64,000 bases of DNA, taken from Maritalea mobilis. GTDB lineage: Bacteria > Pseudomonadota > Alphaproteobacteria > Rhodobacterales > Rhodobacteraceae. The notes beneath the pieces were generated by a model. That model saw only the letters and a program-made list of their open reading frames with translations. It ran no database searches and was not told where the DNA came from. Shown here piece after piece: positions 17,979-25,862 of this stretch. Numbering within the stretch: the first letter of the stretch is position 1; each line of letters begins with the position of its first letter. The stretch is taken from positions 1,426,001-1,490,000 of the forward strand of contig NZ_JAHVKE010000001.1 of the NCBI RefSeq assembly GCF_019800885.1, written 5' to 3'. Position numbers and translations under genes: made by a program.

Positions 17979-18819
17979 CGACAGCCCCCTGCAGAAGCGC
18001 CAGCGCCTCGGCATGGAGCGCGGGGCTGGAGGCCGCCAGGACGCGGCCACCGCCATGCGCCGGGTTACCCTGCCAATCGGTGACGATCCCGCCCGCGGCT
18101 TCGATCACCGCGATGGGGGCGCAGATGTCGTAGGGGTGCAGCCCGGCTTCGATCACGAGGTCGATCTGACCGGCGGCCAGAAGGGCATAGGCGTAGCAAT
18201 CCATCCCATAGCGCGTCAGGCGCACGGCGTCGCGGACCACCTCGAACCCGCGCCGATCCTCTGGCGTTCCGACTTCGGGGAAAGTGGTGAAGAGCGTCGC
18301 ATCCGACAGAGACGGCGACGGGGCAACCGACAGGACCCGCCCGCCACGCGGCCCGGTCAGGCGCGCGCGGTCCAATCCCCCCTCGAACCGTTCGCCGATA
18401 TAGGGCTGGTCGATGATGCCATAGACCGGCCCCTCGGCATCGCAAAGCGCGATCAGGACACCCCATGTCGGCGCGCCCGAGATGAACGCCCGCGTCCCGT
18501 CAATGGGGTCGAGCACCCATGTGTAGCCCGAGGTGCCTTCGGTCGCCTCTTCCTCCTCGCCCAGAACCCCGTCATCGGGGCGGCGTTCGGCCAGAACGGC
18601 ACGCATCGCGGCCTCGGCGGCGCGGTCGGCGGCGGTCACCGGATCAAACCCGCCCGACGCCTTGTTGTCGGAGGTCAGCCCATCCGAGCGAAAATAGGAC
18701 AGTGTCGCCTTGCGCGCGGCCTCGGCCACGGCATGGGCTGTCGCGATGATCGCCGGCACCTCGTGCGGCGGAATGCGATACGAGTGATGGAGCCCGGGCG
18801 AGGGCACGTTTGGAGTCAT
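17971..18819 (-). CDS. Inositol-monophosphatase family protein, histidinol-phosphatase HisN-like
   Basis: 282-residue Mg2+-dependent phosphatase. The metal-binding motifs are GEEE (about 90), DPIDGTRAF (about 105-113) and, near the C-terminus, HPYDICAPIAVIEAAGG. The wording of these motifs (TRAF, YDICAP) matches the HisN group that dephosphorylates histidinol phosphate in actinobacteria and alphaproteobacteria, but inositol monophosphatase or 3'-phosphoadenosine phosphatase activity is possible. It overlaps the deaminase gene by 8 bases at its 3' end. Confidence 0.85.
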   Translation of the reverse strand: MTPNVPSPGLHHSYRIPPHEVPAIIATAHAVAEAARKATLSYFRSDGLTSDNKASGGFDPVTAADRAAEAAMRAVLAERRPDDGVLGEEEEATEGTSGYTWVLDPIDGTRAFISGAPTWGVLIALCDAEGPVYGIIDQPYIGERFEGGLDRARLTGPRGGRVLSVAPSPSLSDATLFTTFPEVGTPEDRRGFEVVRDAVRLTRYGMDCYAYALLAAGQIDLVIEAGLHPYDICAPIAVIEAAGGIVTDWQGNPAHGGGRVLAASSPALHAEALALLQGAVGG

Positions 18820-18909
18820 CGGGAACCTCGGTGCGGCGGGGCCGCCGGTCTGGAAACAGCGCCCGCCGAGGTTGCATCAACCCCGCCCGGGGTCAAGCGT
18901 GACGCCGTT

Positions 18910-19296
18910 TCAGGCGGCCGCGTCCGACAGCACGCGCGCCAGTTCGAACAGGCGGCGGCGCTGGTTCTCGGGGATGGCGTAGTAAGACCGGACCAGTTCC
19001 AGCGCTTCCTTGTCGGCAAGGATATCGCTGGGAAGGTTCGACGCCCCGGATGCCGTCTCGGGCGACACCACGTCGACGCTGTCCATGCCCTCGAAGAAGT
19101 AGCTGACCGGAACCGAAAGCGCCTCGGCGATATCCCAAAGGCGCGACGCGCTGACGCGGTTCATGCCGGTCTCGTATTTCTGGATCTGCTGGAACTTGAT
19201 GCCGACCTTTTCGGCCAGCTGCTGCTGAGTCATGCCCACCATCCATCGACGATGCCGGACCCGCTTTCCGACGTGAACATCCACAGGGTGCTTCAC
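18910..19296 (-). CDS. XRE family helix-turn-helix regulator
   Basis: 128 residues. The N-terminal HTH (about 8-63) has the pattern VGKRVRHRRWMVGMTQQQLA...FQQIQKYETGMNRVSASRL, typical of a conserved regulator family of Rhodobacterales; the C-terminal half is helical. The GTG at 19296 is chosen as the start because AGGAGAG lies four bases upstream; a TTG at 19320 would sit upstream of that ribosome site. Targets are unknown. Divergent from the oxidoreductase gene, with 301 bases between them. Confidence 0.85.
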   Translation of the reverse strand: MKHPVDVHVGKRVRHRRWMVGMTQQQLAEKVGIKFQQIQKYETGMNRVSASRLWDIAEALSVPVSYFFEGMDSVDVVSPETASGASNLPSDILADKEALELVRSYYAIPENQRRRLFELARVLSDAAA

Positions 19297-19477
19297 GACG
19301 CTCTCCTTTTTTATTGCCAAACCTGTCTTCCAATGCCGTGGGGCAGAATTGAAACCACATGGCGAGTGCCACTCAACCCGAGCGACAGTGGAGAGTTAGC
19401 GCGCCACATTCAGGGATCAATCCCAAGTGGAAGAATTGTCGCGGTAACTCGCGTGCCTTCAGGGAAGGAGCATAGGA

Positions 19478-19513
19478 ATGACATACGCGCTGATGACCTG
19501 TGCGTCGACGTGA
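19478..19513 (+). other. Possible 11-residue leader ORF in the 301-base intergenic region
   Basis: Within the gene-free stretch 19297-19597, a 12-codon ORF (MTYALMTCAST, stop at 19511-19513) is preceded by AAGGAG and followed at about 19524-19553 by a GCGGGGC/GCCCCGC hairpin, 45 bases before the oxidoreductase start. The arrangement resembles a leader peptide, but there is no run of one amino acid and no T-run after the hairpin. The rest of the stretch holds nothing else I can name. Confidence 0.2.
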
Positions 19514-19597
19514 CAGCAGCGCGCGGGGCTGGTCCACGGGGCACGGCCCCGCTAGGTTTGGCCCCGGACACAGGATCACGGCAGGGGCGACGACAGG

Positions 19598-20560
19598 ATG
19601 CGCGCATTTCAGGTCACGGGCTTCGACACCGCACCGGAACTGGTGGAAACAGATCGCCCGGCCCCCGGCCCCGGTCAGGTGCTGGTGCGCATTGCGGCCT
19701 GCGGGTTGAATTTTGCCGACCTGCTGATGATGCGCGGTCGTTACCAGGACACGCCGGAGCCCCCCTTCACCCTCGGCATGGAGATCGCCGGAACAGTCGA
19801 AGCGCTTGGCCCAGGCGTGACCTCCCCCGTTCCCGGCACGCGCGTGGCCGTCTTCGCAGGCTCCGGCGGGTTGGCGGAGTACGGCGTCTTCGAGGCCGCG
19901 CGCTGCGTCGCCATTCCCGACGCCATGCCAGACACCCATGCGGCGGGGTTTATCGTGGCCTATGGCACCAGCCACGTGGCGCTGACGCATCGGGCGAAGC
20001 TGCAACCGGGCGAACGGCTTTTGGTGCTGGGGGCCGGTGGCGGTGTCGGGCTGACCGCCGTCGAGTTGGGCGCGATCCTCGGGGCCGAGGTGATCGCCGT
20101 GGCACGCGGGCAGGACAAGCTCGACGCGGCCCGGGCAGCGGGGGCGCATCACCTGCTCGACGCCGAGGAGGTGGACCTGAGGACCGAGGTGAAGGCACTT
20201 GGCGGCGCGGACGTGGTCTATGATGCCGTGGGCGGTGACATGTTCACCGCGGCCCTGCGCGCGACCAACCCCTTGGGCCGCATCCTTGCCATCGGGTTCG
20301 CCAGTGGCGATGTCCCGCAGATCCCGGCCAATCACCTTCTGGTCAAGAATATCGACGTGCTCGGGCTTTACTGGGGCGGATACCTGAAATTCGCGCCGCA
20401 GGTCCTGACCGAAAGCCTGCGGCAGTTGATGGGCATGTATGACGCTGGGCAGATCACACCGCATATCGGCGCGACGCGCCCGCTGGAACAGGCCGCCGAG
20501 GCGCTGGATCTTCTCAAGACGCGCAAGGTCGCGGGCAAGGTCGTTGTCTCCATCTCGTAA
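19598..20560 (+). CDS. Zinc-independent NADPH:quinone oxidoreductase (MDR family)
   Basis: 320 residues of the medium-chain dehydrogenase/reductase superfamily, quinone-oxidoreductase branch. The N-terminal GroES-like domain has GEVL-like RIAACGLNFADLLMMRGRY and GMEIAGTVEALG, lacking the zinc ligands of alcohol dehydrogenases. The Rossmann domain carries VLGAGGGVGLTAVELG (about 144-159). It likely reduces quinones or enones with NADPH in the cytoplasm. Its natural substrate is unknown. Confidence 0.88.
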   Translation: MRAFQVTGFDTAPELVETDRPAPGPGQVLVRIAACGLNFADLLMMRGRYQDTPEPPFTLGMEIAGTVEALGPGVTSPVPGTRVAVFAGSGGLAEYGVFEAARCVAIPDAMPDTHAAGFIVAYGTSHVALTHRAKLQPGERLLVLGAGGGVGLTAVELGAILGAEVIAVARGQDKLDAARAAGAHHLLDAEEVDLRTEVKALGGADVVYDAVGGDMFTAALRATNPLGRILAIGFASGDVPQIPANHLLVKNIDVLGLYWGGYLKFAPQVLTESLRQLMGMYDAGQITPHIGATRPLEQAAEALDLLKTRKVAGKVVVSIS

Positions 20561-20714
20561 TCCGATCGTTTCCCGTATCGGACCATGTGACCTTTTCTGG
20601 CCACGTTCCGATCCAAACCGGGCGCGAATCCGCTCCTACCGCTGAAGCTGTCTGGTGACGGCATGGCCGCTTCGGGGGACCCGTGGCTGTGCCGAAGAGG
20701 ATCGGAGCAAGGCG

Positions 20715-21410
20715 ATGACCGAGTTTTTCGACGCGCAGGGGCGTGAGGGGTTTTCGGCCAATGCCGCGCTTGGCGGGGCGCGCGGCACCTATTCCATGAC
20801 CGACGGCTCTGTCGCGGCCTTCACCGATGCCGCCCATGTCATCTGTTTCGCTGCTGGAACGCTGATCGACACGCCCAACGGTCGCGTCGCGGTCGAGGCA
20901 CTGCGCCCCGGCGATCCGGTGATGACCGCCGATGAAGGCGCGCAACCGGTCCGTTGGGTCGGCAAGAGCCTTGTGGCCGGCGTGGGCGACCTTGCCCCAG
21001 TCGAGATCCTGCCGGGCGGACGCTTGGCCGTGGACCGTCCGCTTCTGGTATCCCCACAGCATCGCATGCTGATCGACGATTACACCGCTGAGCTGGTTTT
21101 CGATGCCAGGGAAGTGCTGGTGCCCGCGAGTGGTCTGGTCGATGGCAACACGATCCGCCGGGTGGAGCGCCCCTTGATGACCTATGTCCATCTGATGCTG
21201 GACCGCCATCAGGTGATTTATGCCGAAGGCGCCCCGACCGAGAGCTTTCATCCCGCCGATGACGGGCTTTGCACTCTGGGGCCCGCCGCCCGCGCGGCGC
21301 TGTTCCGCGCTTTCCCGGACCTGCGCGACAACCCCGACGCGTATGGCGAGTTGGCCCGCCCCTGCGCCCGGCCGCACGAGACAAAGGTGATGCAGGCGCT
21401 GGCGGCCTGA
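20715..21410 (+). CDS. Hint domain protein
   Basis: 231 residues. A Hint (hedgehog/intein-type) domain occupies about 43-185: the nucleophile candidate Cys44 in VICFAAGTLIDT, then GRVAVEALRPGD, SPQHRMLI and VHLMLDRHQVIYAEG. Hint domains self-cleave or splice, but no clear extein or secretion signal is visible and the N-terminal segment is only 43 residues. Such short Hint_2-type proteins are common in Rhodobacteraceae, often as tails of RTX-type exoproteins. The start at 20715 has GGAG upstream; an upstream start at 20655 is less likely. Confidence 0.8.
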   Translation: MTEFFDAQGREGFSANAALGGARGTYSMTDGSVAAFTDAAHVICFAAGTLIDTPNGRVAVEALRPGDPVMTADEGAQPVRWVGKSLVAGVGDLAPVEILPGGRLAVDRPLLVSPQHRMLIDDYTAELVFDAREVLVPASGLVDGNTIRRVERPLMTYVHLMLDRHQVIYAEGAPTESFHPADDGLCTLGPAARAALFRAFPDLRDNPDAYGELARPCARPHETKVMQALAA

Positions 21411-21476
21411 CAACAAACTAAGATCTTACCCGCTTTCTTCAGACAATCGCCCGCGCGATGCTTGCGATCCGGGCTG

Positions 21477-22331
21477 TCACAAGGCCCGGTAGGCTTGCCG
21501 GATATAGTCCACCAGCGCGGCGGCCGGTTCGCTGCGGCTCAGCTCCGCGCGATAGAGGTTGATCTTGATCCGCGGCAAGTTGGGCAACGCACCGTTATGG
21601 TCGATCCGCTCCACATAGGGCGGTTCCGTTCCCTCGATACAGGCATGCACCGCCAGATCGGCCGAAACCGAGGCCTCGACGGTGCGCGTCGAGTCGCTTT
21701 CGACCGCCATCTCCCAGGAAATCGCCGCACCGTCCAAAGCGTCCTGCACGCCCCGCCGGAAAATGCAGGCATGTTCGAAGGCCAACCGCAGCGGACGCTG
21801 GCGCCAGACCTGCCCGTTATGCGCCCCGACCCAGATCAATTGCCGCTCCATCAGGGTTTCGCCGCCCGTGCCGACATGGTCTTCGGTGGTCAGGATGACA
21901 TCCGCCTCGCCCCGTTCCAGCATCCGTTTCAGCCGCGAGGTGTAGGACGAGACCAGTTGCACCTTCATCCGCGGGAAGGCCGCGTTGAAGCGTTGCAACA
22001 CCTGGGGAATCGCGGGGTAGACGATGTCGCTCGGCACACCAAGCACCAGTTCGCCCACGTAGCCCGGCGCGGTCAGGCGGCCCAGCACCTCGTCATTCAG
22101 ATCGAGAATGCGCCGCGCGTAGCCCAGCATCTGCTCGCCCGCCCCGGTCAGAGCAAGCCGCCGCGACGAGCGGTCGAAGAGCCCCACCCCGATGGATTCT
22201 TCCAACCTTTTCAACTGCATAGAAACGGCGGATTGGGTCAGGTTCAGAAAGCCCGAGGCTTTCGTCACCCCACCCGCATCAACCACGGCCACGAAGGCGC
22301 GAAGGGCGGTCATGTCGAGGTTGCGTGGCAT
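21477..22331 (-). CDS. LysR family transcriptional regulator
   Basis: 284 residues: winged HTH at about 5-63 (FVAVVDAGGVTKASGFLNLTQSAVSMQLKRLE in two parts) and a substrate-binding-like effector domain at about 90-280. No target is obvious. It is divergent from the DUF1127 gene, with 122 bases between starts; regulation of the DUF1127 gene is possible but not shown. Confidence 0.9.
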   Translation of the reverse strand: MPRNLDMTALRAFVAVVDAGGVTKASGFLNLTQSAVSMQLKRLEESIGVGLFDRSSRRLALTGAGEQMLGYARRILDLNDEVLGRLTAPGYVGELVLGVPSDIVYPAIPQVLQRFNAAFPRMKVQLVSSYTSRLKRMLERGEADVILTTEDHVGTGGETLMERQLIWVGAHNGQVWRQRPLRLAFEHACIFRRGVQDALDGAAISWEMAVESDSTRTVEASVSADLAVHACIEGTEPPYVERIDHNGALPNLPRIKINLYRAELSRSEPAAALVDYIRQAYRAL

Positions 22332-22453
22332 ATCACGAATCCTGATTCAAAAGTTCAGTAACATTCACTTTAAAAATGCCTCGCTGCGCTGCATATATCA
22401 AGCATCGAAATGATCACCTGATCTTTGTTCACAATTCTAGAAGAGGTGTTGCC

Positions 22454-22654
22454 ATGGCCACGCTTGCTACCAACCGCTTTGCGCCGTCGCGGCGCCAGTC
22501 CAATCCCATCGCTCTGCTGAGCCACGCCTATGCCACGTGGCGCCAGCGTCGTCGTCTTGCCATGCTTGACGATTACGCCCGTCGTGACATCGGCCTGACC
22601 GAGGGCGAGGCCCTGCGCGAGGCGCTGCGCCCGATGTGGTCGCTCGGCGCATAA
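22454..22654 (+). CDS. DUF1127 small protein
   Basis: 66 residues. The C-terminal half has the DUF1127 (YjiS-like) pattern TWRQRRRLAMLDDYARRDIGLT, an Arg-rich helical segment; the N-terminal 25 residues are basic. In Rhodobacter sphaeroides the DUF1127 protein CcaF1 acts in RNA turnover and its gene is co-transcribed with small RNAs, so an RNA-binding role is plausible. The ATG at 22454 follows AGAAGAGGTG. It is followed by a run of hairpins ending in a strong terminator. Confidence 0.85.
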   Translation: MATLATNRFAPSRRQSNPIALLSHAYATWRQRRRLAMLDDYARRDIGLTEGEALREALRPMWSLGA

Positions 22655-22680
22655 GCGCGAGCGGAACTGACGACCGACCA

Positions 22681-22738
22681 CGATAGCCAAAAACTATCGC
22701 ATGCCGCGCCCTGCAATTGGGCGTGCGACTTGAAAAGC
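22681..22738 (+). ncRNA. Possible 3'-UTR-derived small RNA after DUF1127
   Basis: After the DUF1127 stop, two short stem-loops lie in series: CGATAG-CCAAAAA-CTATCG (22681-22699) and GCGCCC-TGCAATT-GGGCGT (about 22706-22724). They precede the terminator at 22739-22784. The lineup is what a processed 3'-UTR small RNA would look like, and DUF1127 genes are known to carry such RNAs in Rhodobacter. The CCTCCTCCC loop of the CcsR RNAs is absent. No expression evidence. Confidence 0.3.
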
Positions 22739-22784
22739 CGCCCATCCTTGCCGATATTCAGTCGCAAGGATGGGCGTTTTTTTT
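22739..22784 (+). terminator. Strong intrinsic terminator after DUF1127
   Basis: Perfect 13-bp stem CGCCCATCCTTGC/GCAAGGATGGGCG with a 12-nt loop, immediately followed by eight Ts (22777-22784). It is the most canonical terminator in the window. Confidence 0.92.
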
Positions 22785-22819
22785 GACGCCCGGCCGTTTG
22801 TTTGTCTTAGGAGGACTGC

Positions 22820-23557
22820 ATGGCTGACTATCATACGGCACGCGCCCGCGCAGGGGCCTTGCCTGCCCAGATCGACGAGGGCCTGCGCGCCCATATGAAC
22901 AAGGTCTATGCCACCATGTCGGTGGGCATGCTGGTCACCGCCGGCGTGGCTTGGGCATTCGGCTCGAACCCCGCCCTGATGGCCATCCTGCGCGATCCGG
23001 TCACGCTTTCGCCCAACATCCTGGGCTGGGTTGTGATGTTCGCGCCGCTGATCATGGTGTTCGCCTTCGGCGCCGTCATCAACAAGCTGTCGGCGGCAGC
23101 CGCGCAGCTGTTCTTCTACGCCTTCGGCGCGGTGATGGGCCTGTCGATCAGCTGGATCTTCGCCGTCTTCACCGGTGTCTCGATCGCCCAGACCTTCCTT
23201 GTGACCGCGATCGCCTTCGCGGGCCTCAGCCTTTGGGGGTACACGACCAAGAAGGACCTGTCGGGATGGGGCACCTTCCTGCTCATGGGTCTGATCGGCC
23301 TGATCGTCGCCTCGATCGTGAACATCTTCCTCGCCTCCTCGGCAGTGGCCTTCGCGATCTCGGTGATCGGTGTTCTGATCTTCGCAGGCCTGACGGCCTA
23401 CGACACCCAGTCGATCAAGCAGGAATACATCGACCACGCCCAGTACGGCGATCAGGAGTGGCTGGACAAGTCGGCGATCATGGGCGCGCTGCGTCTCTAC
23501 CTCGACTTCATCAACCTGTTCATGTTCCTGCTCCAGTTCATGGGCAACCGCGAATAA
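22820..23557 (+). CDS. Bax inhibitor-1/YccA family membrane protein
   Basis: 245 residues with seven predicted transmembrane helices from about residue 35 to 240. It matches the BI-1/YbhL-YccA family: the DTQSIKQEYIDHA segment near 195-210 and the DKSAIMGALRLYLDFINLF C-terminal signature with the conserved Asp pair. Related bacterial proteins are pH-sensitive calcium-leak channels or modulators of the FtsH protease. The start follows TTAGGAGGAC. It is monocistronic, flanked by two terminators. Confidence 0.92.
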   Translation: MADYHTARARAGALPAQIDEGLRAHMNKVYATMSVGMLVTAGVAWAFGSNPALMAILRDPVTLSPNILGWVVMFAPLIMVFAFGAVINKLSAAAAQLFFYAFGAVMGLSISWIFAVFTGVSIAQTFLVTAIAFAGLSLWGYTTKKDLSGWGTFLLMGLIGLIVASIVNIFLASSAVAFAISVIGVLIFAGLTAYDTQSIKQEYIDHAQYGDQEWLDKSAIMGALRLYLDFINLFMFLLQFMGNRE

Positions 23558-23581
23558 GGGCGGCGACCACCAAACGAACCG

Positions 23582-23610
23582 AAAGGCCGGGCCAAGCGCC
23601 CGGCCTTTTT
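23582..23610 (+). terminator. Intrinsic terminator of the Bax-inhibitor-like gene
   Basis: Stem AAAGGCCGGGC/GCCCGGCCTTT with a 5-nt loop CAAGC and a T-run, 24 bases after the stop codon. Confidence 0.9.
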
Positions 23611-23670
23611 CGTTGCGCTGTCATGGAAGTTTCATGTGGCTTTCGCCGGGCGCGGGGATAGATCACGGCA

Positions 23671-24942
23671 ATGGAACCGCCCGCCCCCACCCTGTCCGAG
23701 ATCACCCGCGTGTTCGGACGGATCGGCCTGCTCAGCTTTGGCGGGCCGGCGGCGCAGATTGCGCTGATGCATCGCGAGCTGGTCGAAGACCGCCCCTGGC
23801 TGACCGAGACGCAATACCTGAACGCGCTGAGCTTCTGCATGCTCTTGCCCGGACCCGAAGCGATGCAACTGGCCACCTACGCCGGCTGGCGTCTGCACGG
23901 CACGCTCGGCGGCTTGATCGCGGGGCTTTTCTTCGTGGTGCCGGGCGCGCTGGTGATCCTCGGGCTGGCCGCGCTTTATGCCACCTATGGCGACATCCCC
24001 TTGGCCGAGGCGCTGTTTCTGGGCATCAAGGCCGCCGTCATCGTCATCGTTGCACAAGCGTTGTGGCGCGTTTCCAAGAAAGCGCTGAGTGGAACGCGCG
24101 CATGGGCGCTGGCCATCACCGCCTTTCTGGGCCTGTTCGTCTTCGCCCTGCCCTTTCCGCTGATCGTCCTCGGCGCGGGGCTGATCGGCGCGATGACCGC
24201 CAGAAGCGGCGGCACGTCGCCACCCCATGCCGTGCCGATGGCGCGCACCCTGCGCACCGTCCTTCTGTGGGGCGCAATCTGGCTGGTGCCGCTTGGCGCA
24301 CTCTGGCTGATCGCCCCGGGCGGGACGCTGGCCGAGATCGGCCTGTTCTTCGCCAAGCTCGCCGTCGTGACCTTTGGCGGGGCCTATGCCGTCCTTGCCT
24401 GGATGGTGCAGGAGGTGGTCCAGACCCATGGCTGGTTGACCACGGCACAGATGATGGACGCGCTGGGGCTGGCCGAGACCACGCCCGGCCCCCTGATCCT
24501 GGTGACCGAGTTCGTGGGGTTCCTGGCAGGGGCCTATGAGGGGGGCATCGCGCTTGGCGTCGCGGCGGCGCTTGTCACGCTTTGGGTGACCTTTGCGCCG
24601 TGTTTCCTCTGGATCTTCGCGGGCGCGCCTTACGTCGAATGGATCGCCACGCAACCCCGCCTGACCGGCGCGCTGTCGGCCATCACGGCGGCCGTCGTGG
24701 GTGTCATCGCGAACCTCTCGCTCTGGTTCGCGCTGCATGTCGTCTTTGGCGAGGTCAGGCGGGTGGTCGTCGGCCCCGCGACCCTTTGGCTGCCCGAGGC
24801 GGCGACCTGGCAGCCGGATGCGGTGGTCCTGACGGGGTTGGCCGCGTTGCTGATCCTGTGGCGCAAACTCGACCTGATCCTCGCCCTGCCCCTGATGGCG
24901 CTGGCGGGCCTGGGGTGGCGCTTTGCCAGCGGAGTAATCTAG
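23671..24942 (+). CDS. chrA: Chromate transporter ChrA
   Basis: 423-residue membrane protein of the CHR family, which exports chromate driven by the proton-motive force. It is the long form with two homologous halves: each half starts with a FGGxxA motif (SFGGPAAQ at about 22 and TFGGAYAV at about 235) and contains LPGPEAMQLATY or TPGPLILVTEF. Ten to twelve helices are predicted. No chrB regulator or chromate reductase gene is adjacent, so whether chromate is the main substrate is uncertain. Confidence 0.9.
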   Translation: MEPPAPTLSEITRVFGRIGLLSFGGPAAQIALMHRELVEDRPWLTETQYLNALSFCMLLPGPEAMQLATYAGWRLHGTLGGLIAGLFFVVPGALVILGLAALYATYGDIPLAEALFLGIKAAVIVIVAQALWRVSKKALSGTRAWALAITAFLGLFVFALPFPLIVLGAGLIGAMTARSGGTSPPHAVPMARTLRTVLLWGAIWLVPLGALWLIAPGGTLAEIGLFFAKLAVVTFGGAYAVLAWMVQEVVQTHGWLTTAQMMDALGLAETTPGPLILVTEFVGFLAGAYEGGIALGVAAALVTLWVTFAPCFLWIFAGAPYVEWIATQPRLTGALSAITAAVVGVIANLSLWFALHVVFGEVRRVVVGPATLWLPEAATWQPDAVVLTGLAALLILWRKLDLILALPLMALAGLGWRFASGVI

Positions 24943-25048
24943 GCGCGTTTTCGCGGTTGACTCCTGCCCCGCCCAAGGTAAAAGGCGCACTCCACAGATT
25001 TGCGGACGCTCTTTTGCGTCCCGCCCCGCTTAACCCGAGGAGCCCACC

Positions 25049-25216
25049 ATGGCGAAGCCGACCACCATCAAGATCCGCCTGAACTCCACGGCGGGGACCG
25101 GCCACTTCTACGTGACCAAGAAAAACGCGCGCACCATGACCGAGAAGATGACCGTACGAAAGTACGATCCCGTCGCGCGCAAGCACGTCGAGTACAAGGA
25201 AGGCAAGATCAAGTAA
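25049..25216 (+). CDS. rpmG: 50S ribosomal protein L33
   Basis: 55 residues, full length for L33: begins [18 protein letters not shown], with [10 protein letters not shown] and a C-terminal [18 protein letters not shown]. It lacks the zinc-binding Cys pairs (Cys-minus form), as in most alphaproteobacteria. The ribosome site CGAGGAG precedes the ATG. Stands alone with its own terminator. Confidence 0.97.
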   Translation: MAKPTTIKIRLNSTAGTGHFYVTKKNARTMTEKMTVRKYDPVARKHVEYKEGKIK

Positions 25217-25243
25217 GATCGACCTCCATATTCCGACAGACCG

Positions 25244-25271
25244 GGCCGCGCACACACTGCGCGGCCTTTTT
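25244..25271 (+). terminator. Intrinsic terminator of rpmG
   Basis: Stem GGCCGCGCA/TGCGCGGCC (9 bp, loop CACAC) followed by TTTTTG, 27 bases after the rpmG stop. Confidence 0.9.
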
Positions 25272-25298
25272 GTTTTTCAGGTCACGAAAGTCACAGCC

Positions 25299-25805
25299 AT
25301 GCTGTCCGAGATCACGATACGGCCCACCACCGCCGCCGACATGGCGGCCATCGATACGCTCTTGTCCGAAAGCTACCCGGTCCTGCTTGGGCCCGATTAC
25401 GAGGCGGAGGTTCTGGAAACCTCCCTGCCCGTCATCGCGCGCGCCCGGCCCGAGTTGGTGCGCTCCGGCAGCTACTATGTCGCCGAAGATTCGGCGGGCC
25501 GTGCGCTGGCCGCAGGCGGCTGGACCCATACCGGCCCGCAAGGGGGCGTCGGACCGCGCGACGTGGGCCATATCCGCCATGTCGTCACCCACCCGGATGC
25601 GACCCGGCGGGGCCTTGGCAGCGCCATTCTGGAACATTGTTTCGACAAGGCCCGATCACAGGGGATCACGTGGCTTTTGTGCCAATCGACGCGCACGGCG
25701 GTGCCGTTCTACCGCATCATGGGGTTCGAGGACCGGGCCGAGATCGACATCACGCTGGAACCCGGCATCACTTTTCCGGCCGTGGAAATGGCGCGCGTTC
25801 TCTGA
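25299..25805 (+). CDS. GNAT family N-acetyltransferase
   Basis: 168 residues with the GNAT fold. The acetyl-CoA binding motif A region is visible as HIRHVVTHPDATRRGLGSAIL (split around residues 86-108), with the R/Q-x-x-G-x-G/A element read as RRGLGS. C-terminal VPFYRIMGFE is typical of motif B. The acceptor substrate is unknown. It lies after rpmG, apart from it by a terminator, and convergent with the hydrolase gene. Confidence 0.88.
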   Translation: MLSEITIRPTTAADMAAIDTLLSESYPVLLGPDYEAEVLETSLPVIARARPELVRSGSYYVAEDSAGRALAAGGWTHTGPQGGVGPRDVGHIRHVVTHPDATRRGLGSAILEHCFDKARSQGITWLLCQSTRTAVPFYRIMGFEDRAEIDITLEPGITFPAVEMARVL

Positions 25806-25812
25806 GCGGTGA

Positions 25813-25857
25813 CCCGGAAATCTCGAGATTTCCGGGCCGTTTTCCTCGAGGAAAACG
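25813..25857. repeat. Double CTCGAG-centred palindrome (copy 1)
   Basis: Two perfect palindromes stand side by side in the 57-base gap between convergent genes: 25813-25836 (24 bp, CCCGGAAATCTC and its complement) and 25838-25857 (20 bp, CGTTTTCCTC and its complement). The second is repeated exactly at 52876-52895. Both hairpins would form in either strand's RNA, so a role as a bidirectional terminator or 3'-end structure is likely. Confidence 0.85.
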
Positions 25858-25862
25858 CGCGC

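Noticed and set aside
17794-20223. Plus-strand 809-codon frame running over three minus-strand genes and the oxidoreductase
   Set aside because: It crosses the antisense of the phosphatase and XRE genes and then a wrong frame of the oxidoreductase; no domain matches.
22655-22784. CcsR-type small RNA with CCTCCTCCC loops
   Set aside because: The motif is absent, so the specific RNA family cannot be assigned; only the general hairpin layout is reported.
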